From Beaufortia kweichowensis (lineage: Eukaryota > Chordata > Actinopteri > Cypriniformes > Gastromyzontidae): a stretch of DNA of 64,000 nucleotides. Below are positions 51,831-63,700 of the stretch, one piece after another. The stretch is from contig CM032813.1 of assembly GCA_019155185.1 (NCBI GenBank), forward strand, positions 14,117,561 through 14,181,560, written 5' to 3'. The position numbers and the translations under genes were made by a program. Each line of letters begins with the position of its first letter. Within the stretch, counting starts at the first letter, position 1. Under the pieces are notes generated by a model. That model saw nothing but the letters and a program-made list of their open reading frames with translations, was not told the DNA's origin and ran no database searches.

Positions 51831-52503
51831 GTGTTGTAGTACTCAAGACCGGTCATGGCCTTCAAAAAGGGCTCAACTAGATTTGGACTCGGTCTTGGTC
51901 TCAGACTTTTATTTCCAGACCTCGACTGCAGTGAAAGCTATTACTAAATTGCCATTGCATTGTCTAATGTATTTGTTAACTTTTTAAAAGTGATTGGATA
52001 TAAAACTTCCTGCTTTAAATGTAACCAGTAACTTTTCTAATTTGATTTCTGTTGTTAGTGTTGAAATTAACACGGGACTGAGTCAAAAATGTCAACCAAA
52101 TCAACTAAATGCCTGCAAAATTCAAGATATAATTGCGAAAAATCCTTGTGTAAGATCATGTTTTCTATATTATAAGCCATTTCAGAGCAAGAACACTGTT
52201 TTTCTAAATATTAGCACGATTGCACAAAAATTGTTATGTGGATGAAAAAAACATTGAAAACAAGTGTTCAAGTTAATTTCAGTCAATTTGTTTGTATTTA
52301 TTTGCTCATATCCACCCAAGAAATATTACCAAACAGAAATTCACCTCCACGAATCTCTGTAATGACTTTTATTTTATTCTAATAACTATTTATTCTATGA
52401 CTTTAGGGTTATGTGGGTCTTTCAGATGAATTCGAGAAGTGCTGGTCTGGTCTTTGTCTTGCCCCGACTTGGTCCTGGTTTAGGTGGTTTTGACTACAAC
52501 ACT
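51831..52503 (+). mobile_element. MITE with AGTGTTGTAGT inverted ends
   Basis: Starts GTGTTGTAGTACTCAAGACC and ends TGACTACAACACT. Inside the ends, CGGTCTTGGTCTCAGAC and GACTTGGTCCTGGTTT echo each other. No reading frame of note. Confidence 0.6.
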
Positions 52504-52798
52504 AAAATACAGTGTACTTTTCTAAAAAATAATAATAATAAAAAAATAAAAAATTCCCATTTCCTAAACTTTACTTGAATGTAGTCCGAATACAGTCTTT
52601 CTTGTTTATGAGCTATTACGAAATGATTATTTTAAGTTAAGAGTTCAATTTATTTGTATAAATGAATGCATTAAGGTCCTAAGTGATGGCAGGTTTAAAA
52701 ACGACGAACATTTAACATAAAAACGTATGTTGTTGAGGCAGCTATTGTGACAAGTTGCTCATGCATGCGTGATTTATGCGTGCATGTGGGAAGTTTTG

Positions 52799-52810
52799 TG
52801 CGCATGCGCC
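52799..52810 (+). promoter_or_regulatory. NRF1-type site in srpk1 promoter
   Basis: TGCGCATGCGCC, the palindromic NRF1 consensus, 47 bp upstream of the srpk1 ATG in a CpG-rich stretch without TATA. Confidence 0.6.
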
Positions 52811-52856
52811 GACCGTTACATGTGAGTGAATCTAAGCGCTTAGCAGCCGGTGCAAC

Positions 52857-52869
52857 ATGGAAAGGAAAG
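52857..52869 (+). CDS. srpk1: srpk1 exon 1 (MERK), start of SR-protein kinase 1
   Basis: ATGGAAAGGAAAG then donor GTGAGC. It encodes MERK plus one base, and joins 54221 to give MERK-VLALQARKKRTKTKKPGK, the vertebrate SRPK1 N-terminus. SRPK1 phosphorylates SR splicing factors on Arg-Ser repeats; the kinase domain lies past the right edge. Only two coding exons (33 codons plus 2 nt) are in the window. The gene follows mapk14 on the same strand, 3.4 kb after its stop. Confidence 0.9.
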
Positions 52870-54220
52870 GTGAGCATCAAAACAGCATTAACTACTGTCA
52901 TCTGCTACACATCCGTACAAACAACACACACAACAACACGAATAAACATCACATCAAAGTTTAAACCATGTACACACGACGATATACGCATATGAGATCT
53001 GCCAGTGTGTAAAAATGAAGACAAAAGCCCATGTGTGTTTAGCTTATGCTAATGTGACGGTATTGAGGCAGTTTCACGTGAACAACTGCTCATATTGCGC
53101 CATTTTACAAACATGAAACATTAATAATCTACATTTGACACTGTTTTGTAGTGTGTTGTGTGTTTGTTGTAGTCATAATTCGTCTTGTTTGTGTTACTCG
53201 CGTGAGCTTCTGCTAGCTAAACTTTCACTTGTTTTGTTCCAGCTGTAACATAATGAGGTTTATTCTTTTTCTGAACGACAATAATTGTTTTGTTGTTGAA
53301 AGCCTGTTTTTTGGTTTAGTGTGTGACAGAAACGTGATAGCAGCAAAAAATGTGTAGATCTCTTAAAGAACCGAGTGAAACGAGTGTTGGATATTACTAT
53401 GGAAACATCAGTTCCGCCAAAATACCATAAGAGCAAATTATTTCTCAAGTATTGAGAAAAAGTCATTAAAAAGTATTTCTCAAAGGTTTTCATCATACTG
53501 ATAGCTCAGATGTCAATGTTTAGTGGTTTAAATACTCATGCGATGTCTCTCTCAAGTTTATAAAGCATTTTTTTTGTATGTTTAAAGTATGATTTTTCAT
53601 GTGCTGTTTTCAGAATTGTCACATCTATAACAGTCCATAAAAATAACTATTTGATGTTCTTTAAAGAGTCATCTTTTCTCCATTTGTTGGGTATTATTGC
53701 TTCTGTTTTCAATATTCTACAAATCCTACAAAGTATGTTACCTCTTAAAAAAGTGTCATATTTTGTCACATCCATAACGCACATCCATTTTTTTTTAATG
53801 TGTGGATTCTAGTAAAATATAAGGGCTTCAGTACAATACAAACAAAATGGTTCAATATATTCATTATATATAGAGAATTTATATTTCAAGTTTTAGCTGA
53901 AAAATGGTAAAATTGCCCATAAACAGTGCAGTTATTGGTCCTACTGTAAAGTGAATTAATATGGGTCAGTATCTGGCTGATACTGAGTTTTTAAGTACAT
54001 TTGTCTTAACAATAACTGGTGTAAATATGGTTACCATGATGTGTTCTTGTGAGGGATTTACAGCAGAATGCTAATGCTAATCCTCCTCTATGTAAACTAA
54101 GGATTAGGTAATGTCAGCTCTAATACACATGCTGACTTACAGGATTTGCTACAGAAATGTTTTTATAAATCGTTTGTGAAAAGTGCACAAATTGACACAT
54201 TTATATATCTTGTCTGACAG
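52870..54220 (+). other. srpk1 intron 1
   Basis: Contains a dispersed repeat copy (about 53600-53900: CATAACAGTCCATAAAAATAA, CAAAGTATGTTACCTC). Nothing coding. Confidence 0.65.
53600..53900 (-). repeat. Dispersed repeat copy in srpk1 intron 1
   Basis: AACAGTCCATAAAAATAACT, GATGTTCTTTAAAGAGTCAT and CACATCCATAACGCACATCC match the reverse complement of the outer arm block. Confidence 0.65.
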
Positions 54221-54275
54221 TACTTGCGCTCCAGGCGAGGAAGAAAAGGACCAAAACCAAGAAACCTGGCAAGAA
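54221..54275 (+). CDS. srpk1: srpk1 exon 2
   Basis: 55 nt between TGTCTGACAG and GTGAGT. Encodes VLALQARKKRTKTKKPGK, basic, ending in phase 2. I find no third exon up to 64000 (no EILGSDDDEQEDP-type sequence), so exon 3 is outside. Confidence 0.92.
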
Positions 54276-54457
54276 GTGAGTTTTTGTTATTGTTATTTTA
54301 TGGCTGAATAAGAACATGATGTCTGAACTAGCACATGCATTTGCCAAACATTCAACTCTTTGTTTTGTTCTGTGTAAAATGCAGTTTTTTTTTCAGGCTG
54401 GGTTTGATCCTCAGTTATGTAAAGGGGCTTCTGTGTCATTTTTTTAGGTTTGTCTTA

Positions 54458-54687
54458 TAGACCATTTCACAAGATGTAAACAGCACTGGTCCAAAAGCAC
54501 TTCCTGTCTCAGTTTTGTAACACTACACAATGTCAGAACGAAATACAACCAACAGAAAGAACATTTACAATGGAATCAAAATGTTTAACGAACATCTTTA
54601 AGGTTGAATTACATATGTGAAATACAGAAAAACTGAAACAGGAAGTGCTTCTGGACCAGTGTTGTTTACATCTTGTGAAATGGTCTA
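54458..54687 (+). mobile_element. MITE with ~50-bp inverted ends, TA target
   Basis: The left end TAGACCATTTCACAAGATGT through CAGCACTGGTCCAAAAGCAC matches the reverse complement of the right end with two differences. TA flanks both sides. The RNA would form a long hairpin with a ~120-base loop. Confidence 0.8.
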
Positions 54688-56115
54688 TAGTATTATTGAA
54701 TAGTCATTTGGATATCCTTAACGACTTTAATAAACAACCCCTTTTTTTTCTACAGTTTTTATATTTTTCTTAATACTCTATTTTTACCTGTTAACATGGT
54801 TTTGATAACAACAATTATCTTAACAATAATTAACAATTATCTTAGACAGAATGTTAAATGCTCTCTCATTTCTAAGTGGCTTTGCATAAAAGTATCTGCC
54901 AAATTAATAAATGTATTTATTAATTTTGGCCTATGTAAGGGTTTGTGTACAAACTTTAGTTGTAAACATGAACAAGGTTAGGGCAGTCTGTCCTAGCAGG
55001 TTGTACGGCATTGGCACATATTGGCAGAATAAGTCTTAGGCTTCATCAAACAAAAATGTTCATGTGAACAGGAAGTCTCAATTGACTGAACTTCTGTGAT
55101 CTATTTCCTGAGTGAACAGAATATTGAATGATAAAAATAACTGTAATATAGATGTTGTAAAAAAACTGTTATTAATAATTGTTCATCTTGTCGATAATAT
55201 AATGGGCTATTCGAGCATTATTAATGTGGCATTTGCAGTAAATCTTAAAATATATTCTCAGATAATGTATTTATTATTAATCTATAAAATGGTTAATTCA
55301 AGAACTTCAGGTCCTTGATTCTGGTTGGTCAATAGATGTGTTTTATTCGCTATAAAGCACAGCCTCTTGTACCTTATTGCTTTCATATTGAACCGTCTGT
55401 TTATATTTTTATAAACTCCGAAAAATATACCTCTATACATGTATTTTCTTTTTACGAGGAAAGAAATATACATGTGGAGAAAATGAACAGTGTCAAAACT
55501 AATAGTTCATGACAACCATTAAAGCTATAAAACCACGGCACGGTCCACGGATTCTCTTTTAAATACTGTACGACCGCACATCTGCCCTGAAGAGATCTGT
55601 TACATAAGAGCGTTTTGTGGCAGCCATCAAGCACGGTGTGTCTCATTCTTTCTCCTGCATGTACTGGACACAGTTTCAGAATGCTCAGGTAAAACGTGAA
55701 GGGAACATGCCCTCTGGGTCTGCCTGTGTCCTTGAAATTCATCATGACAGATGGACAGCACCATTGCCCTTGTCCGCGTGCTGTGAGGGGTATATGATCA
55801 TCACGTTTGTTTTATTCTCCTTGAGCTACTACATATCCCATCATAAAGTGCTCTCTCTTCCCGCTGTGCGTTTATGCCACACTTTGAGGTTTTACTCCCT
55901 TATCACCCCTCCTTTGCTCCTGTTTCCGATGCCCTTCCCCTCCCTCCCGCACCGCCTCGTTTTGTGGCTTGCTGGTGCTGGATCAGTTGAGGTGTCCGCT
56001 GAGCTGAGAGCAGTCGGACGCTTTCTGTGGGAGAGAAAAAAGAAGGCAAAGTCTCATCTGCGGTTCAACTCTGGCTAGCACTGCAGCGTTCTGCCCTGCG
56101 TTTTCTTCCTCTGCC

Positions 56116-56186
56116 ATGTGGCTTCTGGACTGGATTGTTTCGCTTAACACGGCTGTGGTGAAACTAGCCAGCGGTCTGAGGTGCAA
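56116..56186 (+). CDS. Candidate alternative first exon of srpk1 (MWLLDWIVSLN...)
   Basis: ATG in CTGCCATGTGG opens 23 codons (MWLLDWIVSLNTAVVKLASG, then LRC) and ends in phase 2 at CAA|GTGAGT. Exon 2 of srpk1 also ends in phase 2, so this exon could replace exons 1-2. The preceding ~200 bases are GC-rich. In SRPK2, from known isoforms, the MSSRKVLAIQARK start is likewise exchanged for another N-terminus at the same junction. The hydrophobic start (about 15 residues) would be unusual for the family. No transcript evidence. Confidence 0.35.
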
Positions 56187-59100
56187 GTGAGTGCCACTGC
56201 GTGTGTGTGTGTGGAAACTGAGGTGCTGCTGACTTATTGATGTTTGATTCATTTTTAATCAGGAAGGTAATGTGTCCGGTTACTGATCGGACCCTAGTAG
56301 AAATCTTTGGGGAAAATGAGTTATGGCTGCAGGACAATGATGGATTTGTTGGTTCCTTTGTAGACCCCTCTTTGCTAGTGTCATTTATGCAACTTTGTTG
56401 ACCACCCGTATCTATCATGCGTCCTGCAAAGGTGGAAGTCGTCGGACCGTTGTGTGGTGTTTTTGCTGAGTTGTGGAGTTCTAACCCCCAGGTGTATTGT
56501 GTACACCCCATGTGCAACTCTCAGCGCAGTGCTGGAAAATGAAAAGGCTGTTATTACATTTCTAGCTGCAGTGGATTTATTATGTAAGCTGTATCCTCCA
56601 CAACTGCAGCACAGGGTCCGGGGGACTGCGGATTGCAGTGTGTGTGGCTTTCTGCACTGGCTCTCTGAAACCAAATCGGGTCACAGAGTTTTGGAGAGCT
56701 GAGTGGCATGCGGATGCATCCGTGCCCTGTTTAGCAGGAGCAGGGCGGTTCCTGTTTCGAGCTACTTGATCAATAATCTAAAGTTTTGCTCGAGTCATGC
56801 TTGATAATTATGTAATATTAATACTGTTATTGTAGTATGACTGCTGGGCAATTCCATGTAAGTTTCAACCTAACTATGAATAAAATGAAGTTTTTAGCAT
56901 ACTCGGATGTCAACGCTTGGCTGATGTATGTATATTTACATTTTTTAAAATGGATATCTTGTGCATACTGATATTTTTCTGATGTCTGGACTCAACAGGG
57001 GTCAGTAAAATTCAGTGATGGTTCAGTATATTGGTAAAGACACCTGACCGTAAGTATGAAACATTGCTGCGTAACTGTCAGAAATGAATTGAGTAACATG
57101 CTAAGATGATATGTGTAGTTACTTTCCTAAGCATTCATATTTTCAGTTTTCACCTGGCAGATTATAAAGTGTGATATATAAAAGTGCTATATTATATTGT
57201 GCCGTACTGTACCATACTGTGATGCTCGTCACACAGACCGAACGCTAGAATAAAAGCAGTGCGAATGACCTCTTAGTTATGAAATGCTTGTGCTCGTATG
57301 AAACGCACATACACCGCATCATCAGCGACTGATGTCCTGTCATCATAACCTAACTCGCTCTCTGTCTTGCTTTCTCTTTCTGGTTGGCAAATTGCATAAC
57401 GGAGCAGGTTTTAATCCAGCAGGTCTCTTGATGTGCGGCGTGAACCGCAGCTCTGCAAGCTAATTCCACAACATCAGTCCTAATGTGACGCCTTCACGTT
57501 CATATTCCTAAACAGACGCTTTGCTTGTTCAGTGCACTGCAGAAAGTCACTGATAGGGCGCTGACGGTACGCTCTACTGTCTCTGGTTTTGCATTGCAGT
57601 ATAAAGTTATGCTGTATCATAATAGCTGACTATCATTTGTCATTATTTAGCCATAATTGTAAACGCATCAAGGGAACACACTTTTGGTTTAATGTTTAAA
57701 TATGTAGCCAGTGGAAATGTATTATGTGCTTTACTGTAAGTGGTGTTAGATGGTTAATTAGCTGTGATTGCTGATCTTCTAGTTACCAGGGCACAAAATG
57801 AAGAAATGTGATTGGTAGTTAAAAGAGCTTAATGAGAATAATTTGCAGAGACTACGAGTGTTTGTTTCTTAGGTTGCTGATTTGTTTTAGAGACCCACAG
57901 AATTAAAGAAAAATGGGATGTGTGATACCTTGCTAAATATTGTGATACAGTTATGCATGTTACATGCAAATGTTTAAAACAAATTGCATATATTTTACTT
58001 GTCCATATGACGTTTTTTAGAAACCTGTATATGCCATGTAGGACATGCTTACTATCATAGTGTATCATAAAGTACTATAATGCGGTGATCACAGACATCC
58101 CTTACATATGCCTTAAACCATCCTCAGAGAAGCAGTGCTGAAGTACAACCCACATCAAAAAAATATTTCTGCAAGTAACCTGCAATTTTATGTTTCAAAC
58201 AGAGATGACGATAGAGAGACGAAAGTTAGGGACAGCTTTAAATTATATTAACATGTTTCTCATGTTTGAAATACATGAAAAACATTATATGCATGATTGC
58301 CATAGTCTCATAGTCTCTGAATGATTTGTCAAGAGTGCTCTGAAATGAAAAAAATAATTATGAAAACAAAAAAGTGTAGTAACTTTTGAGAACTATATGT
58401 AAATGTGCCATCTGACACACTGAACACAGACCAAGCGTGTACCATCCCAACTCATATAATGTTCTGGCAAAACTTAATTAATTAATTAAAGTTAATTTTG
58501 ATATTAGAACACTTTATAATGGAAAACATGTGGTGTACAACTCTGACACTACTAAGATCACGTCGTTCCACCAGATTGAAGAAGCTCACAAGACCGAATC
58601 TGTGCCTGCAAAAAGTCAACTCAACAGCTCAGAACTGAATGGCTTGAATTCAGTTCTGAGAGTTTCAGTGAGTGTTGACATGAGATGTAATGTTGAGTTC
58701 ATCATTATGCATTACAGCAGCACCCATAACCTGACCGTACAGCTGGATGACCTCCAGCCATTGACACACTGTGTTATTATGTATATCCCATGACTTATTT
58801 GACTGGTGTACTAGAGCACATTTGAGCTCTGTGGACTGAGAGCAAAGAGATATGTATGGCACAAATGCAAAAATCGTGTTCTCGAGTAAATCGTTCAGAT
58901 TCAATCACCCATATAAGCACTAGCGCTCGCTGCTGAGCTAGACCGCAGCTCCACCAAGCCAATACTTTCATTAAATAATAAATGCCAATCCTTTATTATG
59001 TAGTCGTTCTATATTCTTGGATTAAAAATGTGGTTCATAAAGATTTCTGTTTGATTTGATCTGGCTTTTAGCCTAGGCCTAGCAAGAAGGGAGTTGAAAT

Positions 59101-60013
59101 GCTTATATAAATTCATAAACGCATATATCTGCAGAATGCAATGCTTGTTAATTGCATAATAATAAATGATAAAGCGTTTTAAAACTCTGTCAAACCATAA
59201 CTTTCTTCTATTGCCAAAGATTTCACGGTTGCTAGGTAACACCAGACCATTAAGTGCATGATATCCCGATGACGTACCACTGTGGGACCAGGATCATTTT
59301 TCTTTACAACATGTTTTTTGCTGTTTGTGTTTGCAAAAGGCTTCATCATCTGGTGAATAAACTAACAGCCTCGGATCAGTTGCCCTCCTCGTGACTCATT
59401 CAGTGTTCACCGTTTTTCTTTGTACTTTTATTAGTCCATATCAGCATTCTCCACCTACATGTCTCCATCTTCTGAAAAGCCTTTGATGACTGTCTGTTTA
59501 AATTACAGTGTGAGGAAACTACGTGTCAGTTCATTGTCTTTACATGCCATTACAGACTGACCTACAAACACACATTCCACCTACGAATTCAATCGTTATG
59601 TTGTCATTGCGTCTCGTTGCGAAGTTTTGCTTTGCGTTTCGGTGGCAAGCATTTTAAAGGACGTGGCTCAGTCAAGTATCTCTCATGTAGCGGCGTATGT
59701 CTCAGAGGAACGCTAATAGATAAGAGTAATTGGGTGCTCTTACACTCTCTCTCTCCTGCTCTCTCGTCACAGTGCTACTTACCTCCTATTACTAATAAGG
59801 TTGAAATGAGGCTTGTTTGGCTTCTACCCGCTGAGATACAGATCTGATGAGCAGGACCGTCTCTAACCTGCCTTCCGGTGAACCGGTTGCCGTTTCATTC
59901 TGTAATTAGAGAGAGAGAGGGCAATGGCTTAAGAGACGGTGTGAATGCAAAATGTACCGGAGAAATGAGGAGGCGGCTATGGTTTTACCTGCAATGCAGT
60001 GCTGGCTTCCCCC

Positions 60014-60072
60014 AGCCAATCAGAGCGCGTGTCTCGGTGTGAAGAGGCGGGCCATTGTTGCTGACGGCAGCC

Positions 60073-60110
<38 letters not shown>

Positions 60111-60120
60111 GTGAGTGAGT
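60014..60120 (+). promoter_or_regulatory. CCAAT/GC-box promoter with (GA)n leader
   Basis: CAGCCAATCAGAGCGCG, then GAGGCGGGCC, then (GA)n from 60076 to 60107 followed by (GTGA)n. Typical spacing for a TATA-less vertebrate promoter, 80-190 bp before the ATG at 60201. Confidence 0.5.
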
Positions 60121-60200
60121 GGATGGCTCCAGCTCTTAAACATTCAGCCTCAGTGTGCATCTGTGTACGCTGAGGAGGCCCTCCACTGCCTCTCTGGTAC

Positions 60201-60277
60201 ATGGCTCTGTCTCTGGCCTGCCAACCTCTGTCACCTTCATCAGCACTATCTCTCATGGGCATCCGTGCATCCTGTAG
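60201..60277 (+). CDS. Candidate alternative first exon of srpk1 (MALSLACQPLS...)
   Basis: ATG in a good context (GGTACATGG) opens 25 codons (MALSLACQPLSPSSALSLMG, then IRASC) and ends in phase 2 at TGTAG|GTAAGA, a near-perfect donor. Upstream lie a CCAAT box (60016-60020), a GC box (GAGGCGGGCC, about 60043-60052) and a GA microsatellite that would be in the leader. Phase, donor and promoter together make this the stronger of the two candidates. It could instead belong to an unrelated transcript. Confidence 0.45.
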
Positions 60278-62896
60278 GTAAGAAGCAAACTTGAGTGCGT
60301 CTTCTCAATCTCTGTGGAGCGTGTATGTGCTGTGCAATGTGTGTGCACGCTTTGATTTAGATCTGACTGCATGTTCTGAAGCTTTAAAGGGGAAAAGATG
60401 CAACCAAAATTTAAAAAACCTTTAAGAAAGATTGTAGGTGAGTTTAATGCATGGGAATGTTTAGCGTTCACCCTTAAATTTTAAGTCTTTGTTAGTTCAA
60501 TGCAATAGGCAAGTTTGATGTCAAACTGTGTTACAATCCATCTGCCTGTAATATCAAAGTACCAAATAGTATTTATCTCACTGTGCTAAAATCCAATACG
60601 CAAAAATGAACCGCACATCGCTAGTAGTGTTGCACCTATACATGCATCTCTCCGAGTTGATCAACTTCATCTTAGAGATGTAAGCACGTCCTTGGAGGTA
60701 CTAATAGTACATGCAAGGTGGAGACATTGTGCTTGAATTCCTCAAATGTAATCCGGTCTTTCACGGAGTCTGACTTTTGATCAATTTTGGCAGTAGGGAG
60801 ATGCAAGGAGCAAGGGAGACGTGTTGAATGCATGCTGCGCTGCGAGCATTAACAGACCTTCGCAGTTTGTGCGTCTTCCCCTTTATTTGGATTTGGTCGA
60901 TCTGGACCCATATGCGCTGTTTAATCATTGCACGGTTGTACGAAAACAGACAGCTGCAGTGGATGTAGTGTTTGAAGTTGCCAAGTTCCTCTGTTGTGGA
61001 CAACATCCATGCAAACAGATGATTATCTGAGCCACAGGTGGAGTGTTTTTTTTTAAATGAAATCGATTTAGGCAATCTATAGTTTATGGGCTGCAAGACT
61101 GCAATGCAGTCTGCACGCCTATGACAACAATAGTTGCACTGAGATGATTTTAGAGCTGGATGTTTTTTGGTCTTACTGGAGATTGTTTTGATGCACGCGT
61201 GAGTTCTCTGACACAAGACAACAGAATGTCAGACGTGTTGTGGTTGATGTGTGTGTGGGTTGGAGAAGTTCTGAAGGCTGAGCTCTGTATTAAGATTGAA
61301 TTTAACCCTCTGTGCGCCAGACCTTTTACCTCCCACTCACAACACATACTCAGACTTTCACTCAGGCACAGACGCACACAGCCCTCTTGTTTTTCTGTCG
61401 CTGAATGTGTTCGAGAATGCCTCGCATCATGAGCAGGAGGAGGTAAAGTGGAATAGCCCAGGCTGGTTGCTAAGGATCGACTCTTTTAATAGAATCCTCC
61501 CTAATGCTGAAAAGCAACTCGTGAGTGATAATTGCGAGGGAATTATAGAAATTTGATTCATAGACTTTATCAGGATGAGACACGTCTGACCAGTCATTAC
61601 ATGTGAATCAGTTTGCTGTTATATTACAGTGGATTTCAAAACTTGTAAAGTTTCAGAAAGCCTTGTAAAGAAAGCCTAACATCCTCGCATAACCTTATGT
61701 GGTGATTATCAAAACGGATCATTACCGAAACAATGATACCTGTTCTTCCTAACTGCACAGAATTGCCAAAAGCCAGCCAGTCGTGTTGTAGCTTGGACTG
61801 GACCCGATCTAACTGTATTTGCAGAAAAGAAAACAAAGCCTATCCTTCATTAAAACTGTAATGCAGCAAAACATCTCACTACCGTAACACAGTAATGAAA
61901 TTCATCCTGTCTGGACACAATGATCTATGATTTTGTAAAGCTCTTGTCATTTTTGTACAAAATGTATCAGATGGTCCGTGGGTGTCTGCTGTCTGAGGCT
62001 GAATACAATACAATGTAGACATGAGATGTAAGCTGGTTTTAAGTGGTGTGTTTAGTCCAAGAGTAGATTACGTCCCCCTTCTACAGACCTCAGTTGTCTT
62101 CTAGTCCTCGCCTTGATTATTATTTTGTTGTTCTGTGAATGACTAATTGCATTCATTAGATGATCTTAACACCCCTCATGTTAAAAACAATTCTTTAATG
62201 AGGAATCAGTGTGTCTTTTAATGCAAGTCCTTCGTGTTTCCAGGCTGTTGTATTCCTAAATTCTCTTTACCAGCTTTAACCTGCCCTCCAACTTCTGCAG
62301 ACCTGAATAAATTCACCTCTTACATTCAAAACAGGAGCATTGAGCCCACAACACAGTATCTACACAAAGTGTTGTCATACAACATTCAGAGACTAATTAA
62401 AGGATCACAAGGCTGTCTGTGCATTAGCGTCTGCCCTGTAAACGTGCGTGTTAAAATGTTAGCATCTTAGTGCATTCGAGGTCGTGTCCGGACAGCTTGT
62501 TGATTTATCACGTGGCTGGCGGTTGCTCAAGTCTCAATGGGGTCAGTCTATGTGCTGGAGTGTTGAAGAGTTTTTGTATCGCTGCCATGACCTTGAATTA
62601 AGGCACTTAAACCCAGGTTGATTCATCTGAGACTGTCGCTGTTATCCACATTTTTCCTGGAATTTCCCCATGATTCATAACAGAGGTTGGTTGTTTTTGT
62701 CATATTTTTTTAACCTGCAGATATTTATAGGGCAGAAGAGTTTTAATTGGAAAGCTGAACAAATGTCTATATTAGAAATGCATAAAGGGATACTTTACTC
62801 AAAAATAAAAAGTGTTGTCATTTACTCATATCATACAAAACTTGTATATTACTCACCTTTTGTAAAACACAAAAAGATATTTTATGCCGTTTCAAC

Positions 62897-63226
62897 TAGG
62901 GGTGGGAATCTTTAGGTACTACGCGATCCGATCCGATTCTGGGACTCACGATCCGATTCCAAAACGATTCTTCATATAATTTTTGCAAATATGATAAATT
63001 TGCATTTAAATAAATAAAGAGTTTTTATGCTTTTTGTTTATAGTTAGAATCTCTTTGACAGTATTCCCATCTTGAAGTTTAATTTTATTGCTTTTTATTT
63101 TAACAATGTTATATTCAATGAACAAGTTCTGACATAGAATCGATTCTGAATCTTTGAGAATCGATTCAGAATCGTTAGAGAAAGAATCCAGATGCATCGA
63201 TGATTTTTTTTTTTCTCCCACCCCTA
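62897..63226 (+). mobile_element. hAT MITE with perfect 8-bp target duplication
   Basis: Starts TAGGGGTGGGAATC and ends CTCCCACCCCTA. GTTTCAAC is duplicated at 62889-62896 and 63227-63234. The interior has repeated GATCCGAT and GAATCGATTC words. 330 bp, noncoding. Confidence 0.85.
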
Positions 63227-63399
63227 GTTTCAACGTTATTGATGTGACACTTTTTTTTGTCAAAATATATATGATATATAAATGAAATATAAGTTATCAG
63301 AGAATCTTATTTTTAGCCAATATCTTTTTAATCCTTCATAAACCCTTATTGATATTGAGTCCCAACATTAGAAAAAATCACCTACCAATCAACCTATCT

Positions 63400-63700
63400 A
63401 TTTAAGATGAGGGAAATATACATAGAGTCAACATACTTTGTAGGATTTCTGTGAATTAAAATGCACAAACCAGAAGCAATAATACCCAATAAATGGAGAA
63501 GTGATGACTCTTTAAAGAACATCAAATAGTTTTGTTAGTTATGGATGTGGTAAGTCTAAAAGTGACACTTGTCTGGCTATGAAAAATCATGCTTTAAAAA
63601 GAAGAAAAGAGAGACCTCACATGTGTATTTAGACAAGCAAATATTGACATCTGAGCTATCATTATGGTAAAAACCATTGGTAAAAACTTTTATTCTTTGC
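63400..63700 (+). repeat. Dispersed repeat copy
   Basis: ATGAGGGAAATATACATAG, CATACTTTGTAGGATTTCTG and CAATAAATGGAGAAGTGATG match the outer arm block 5800-6060 in the same orientation. Confidence 0.7.

Noticed and set aside
55617..56078. 153-codon + frame in srpk1 intron 2
   Set aside because: No family resemblance. It lies in a GC-rich promoter-like stretch where long chance frames are common.
60761..61216. 151-codon minus-strand frame
   Set aside because: No domain or conserved motif, and no exon-like borders.
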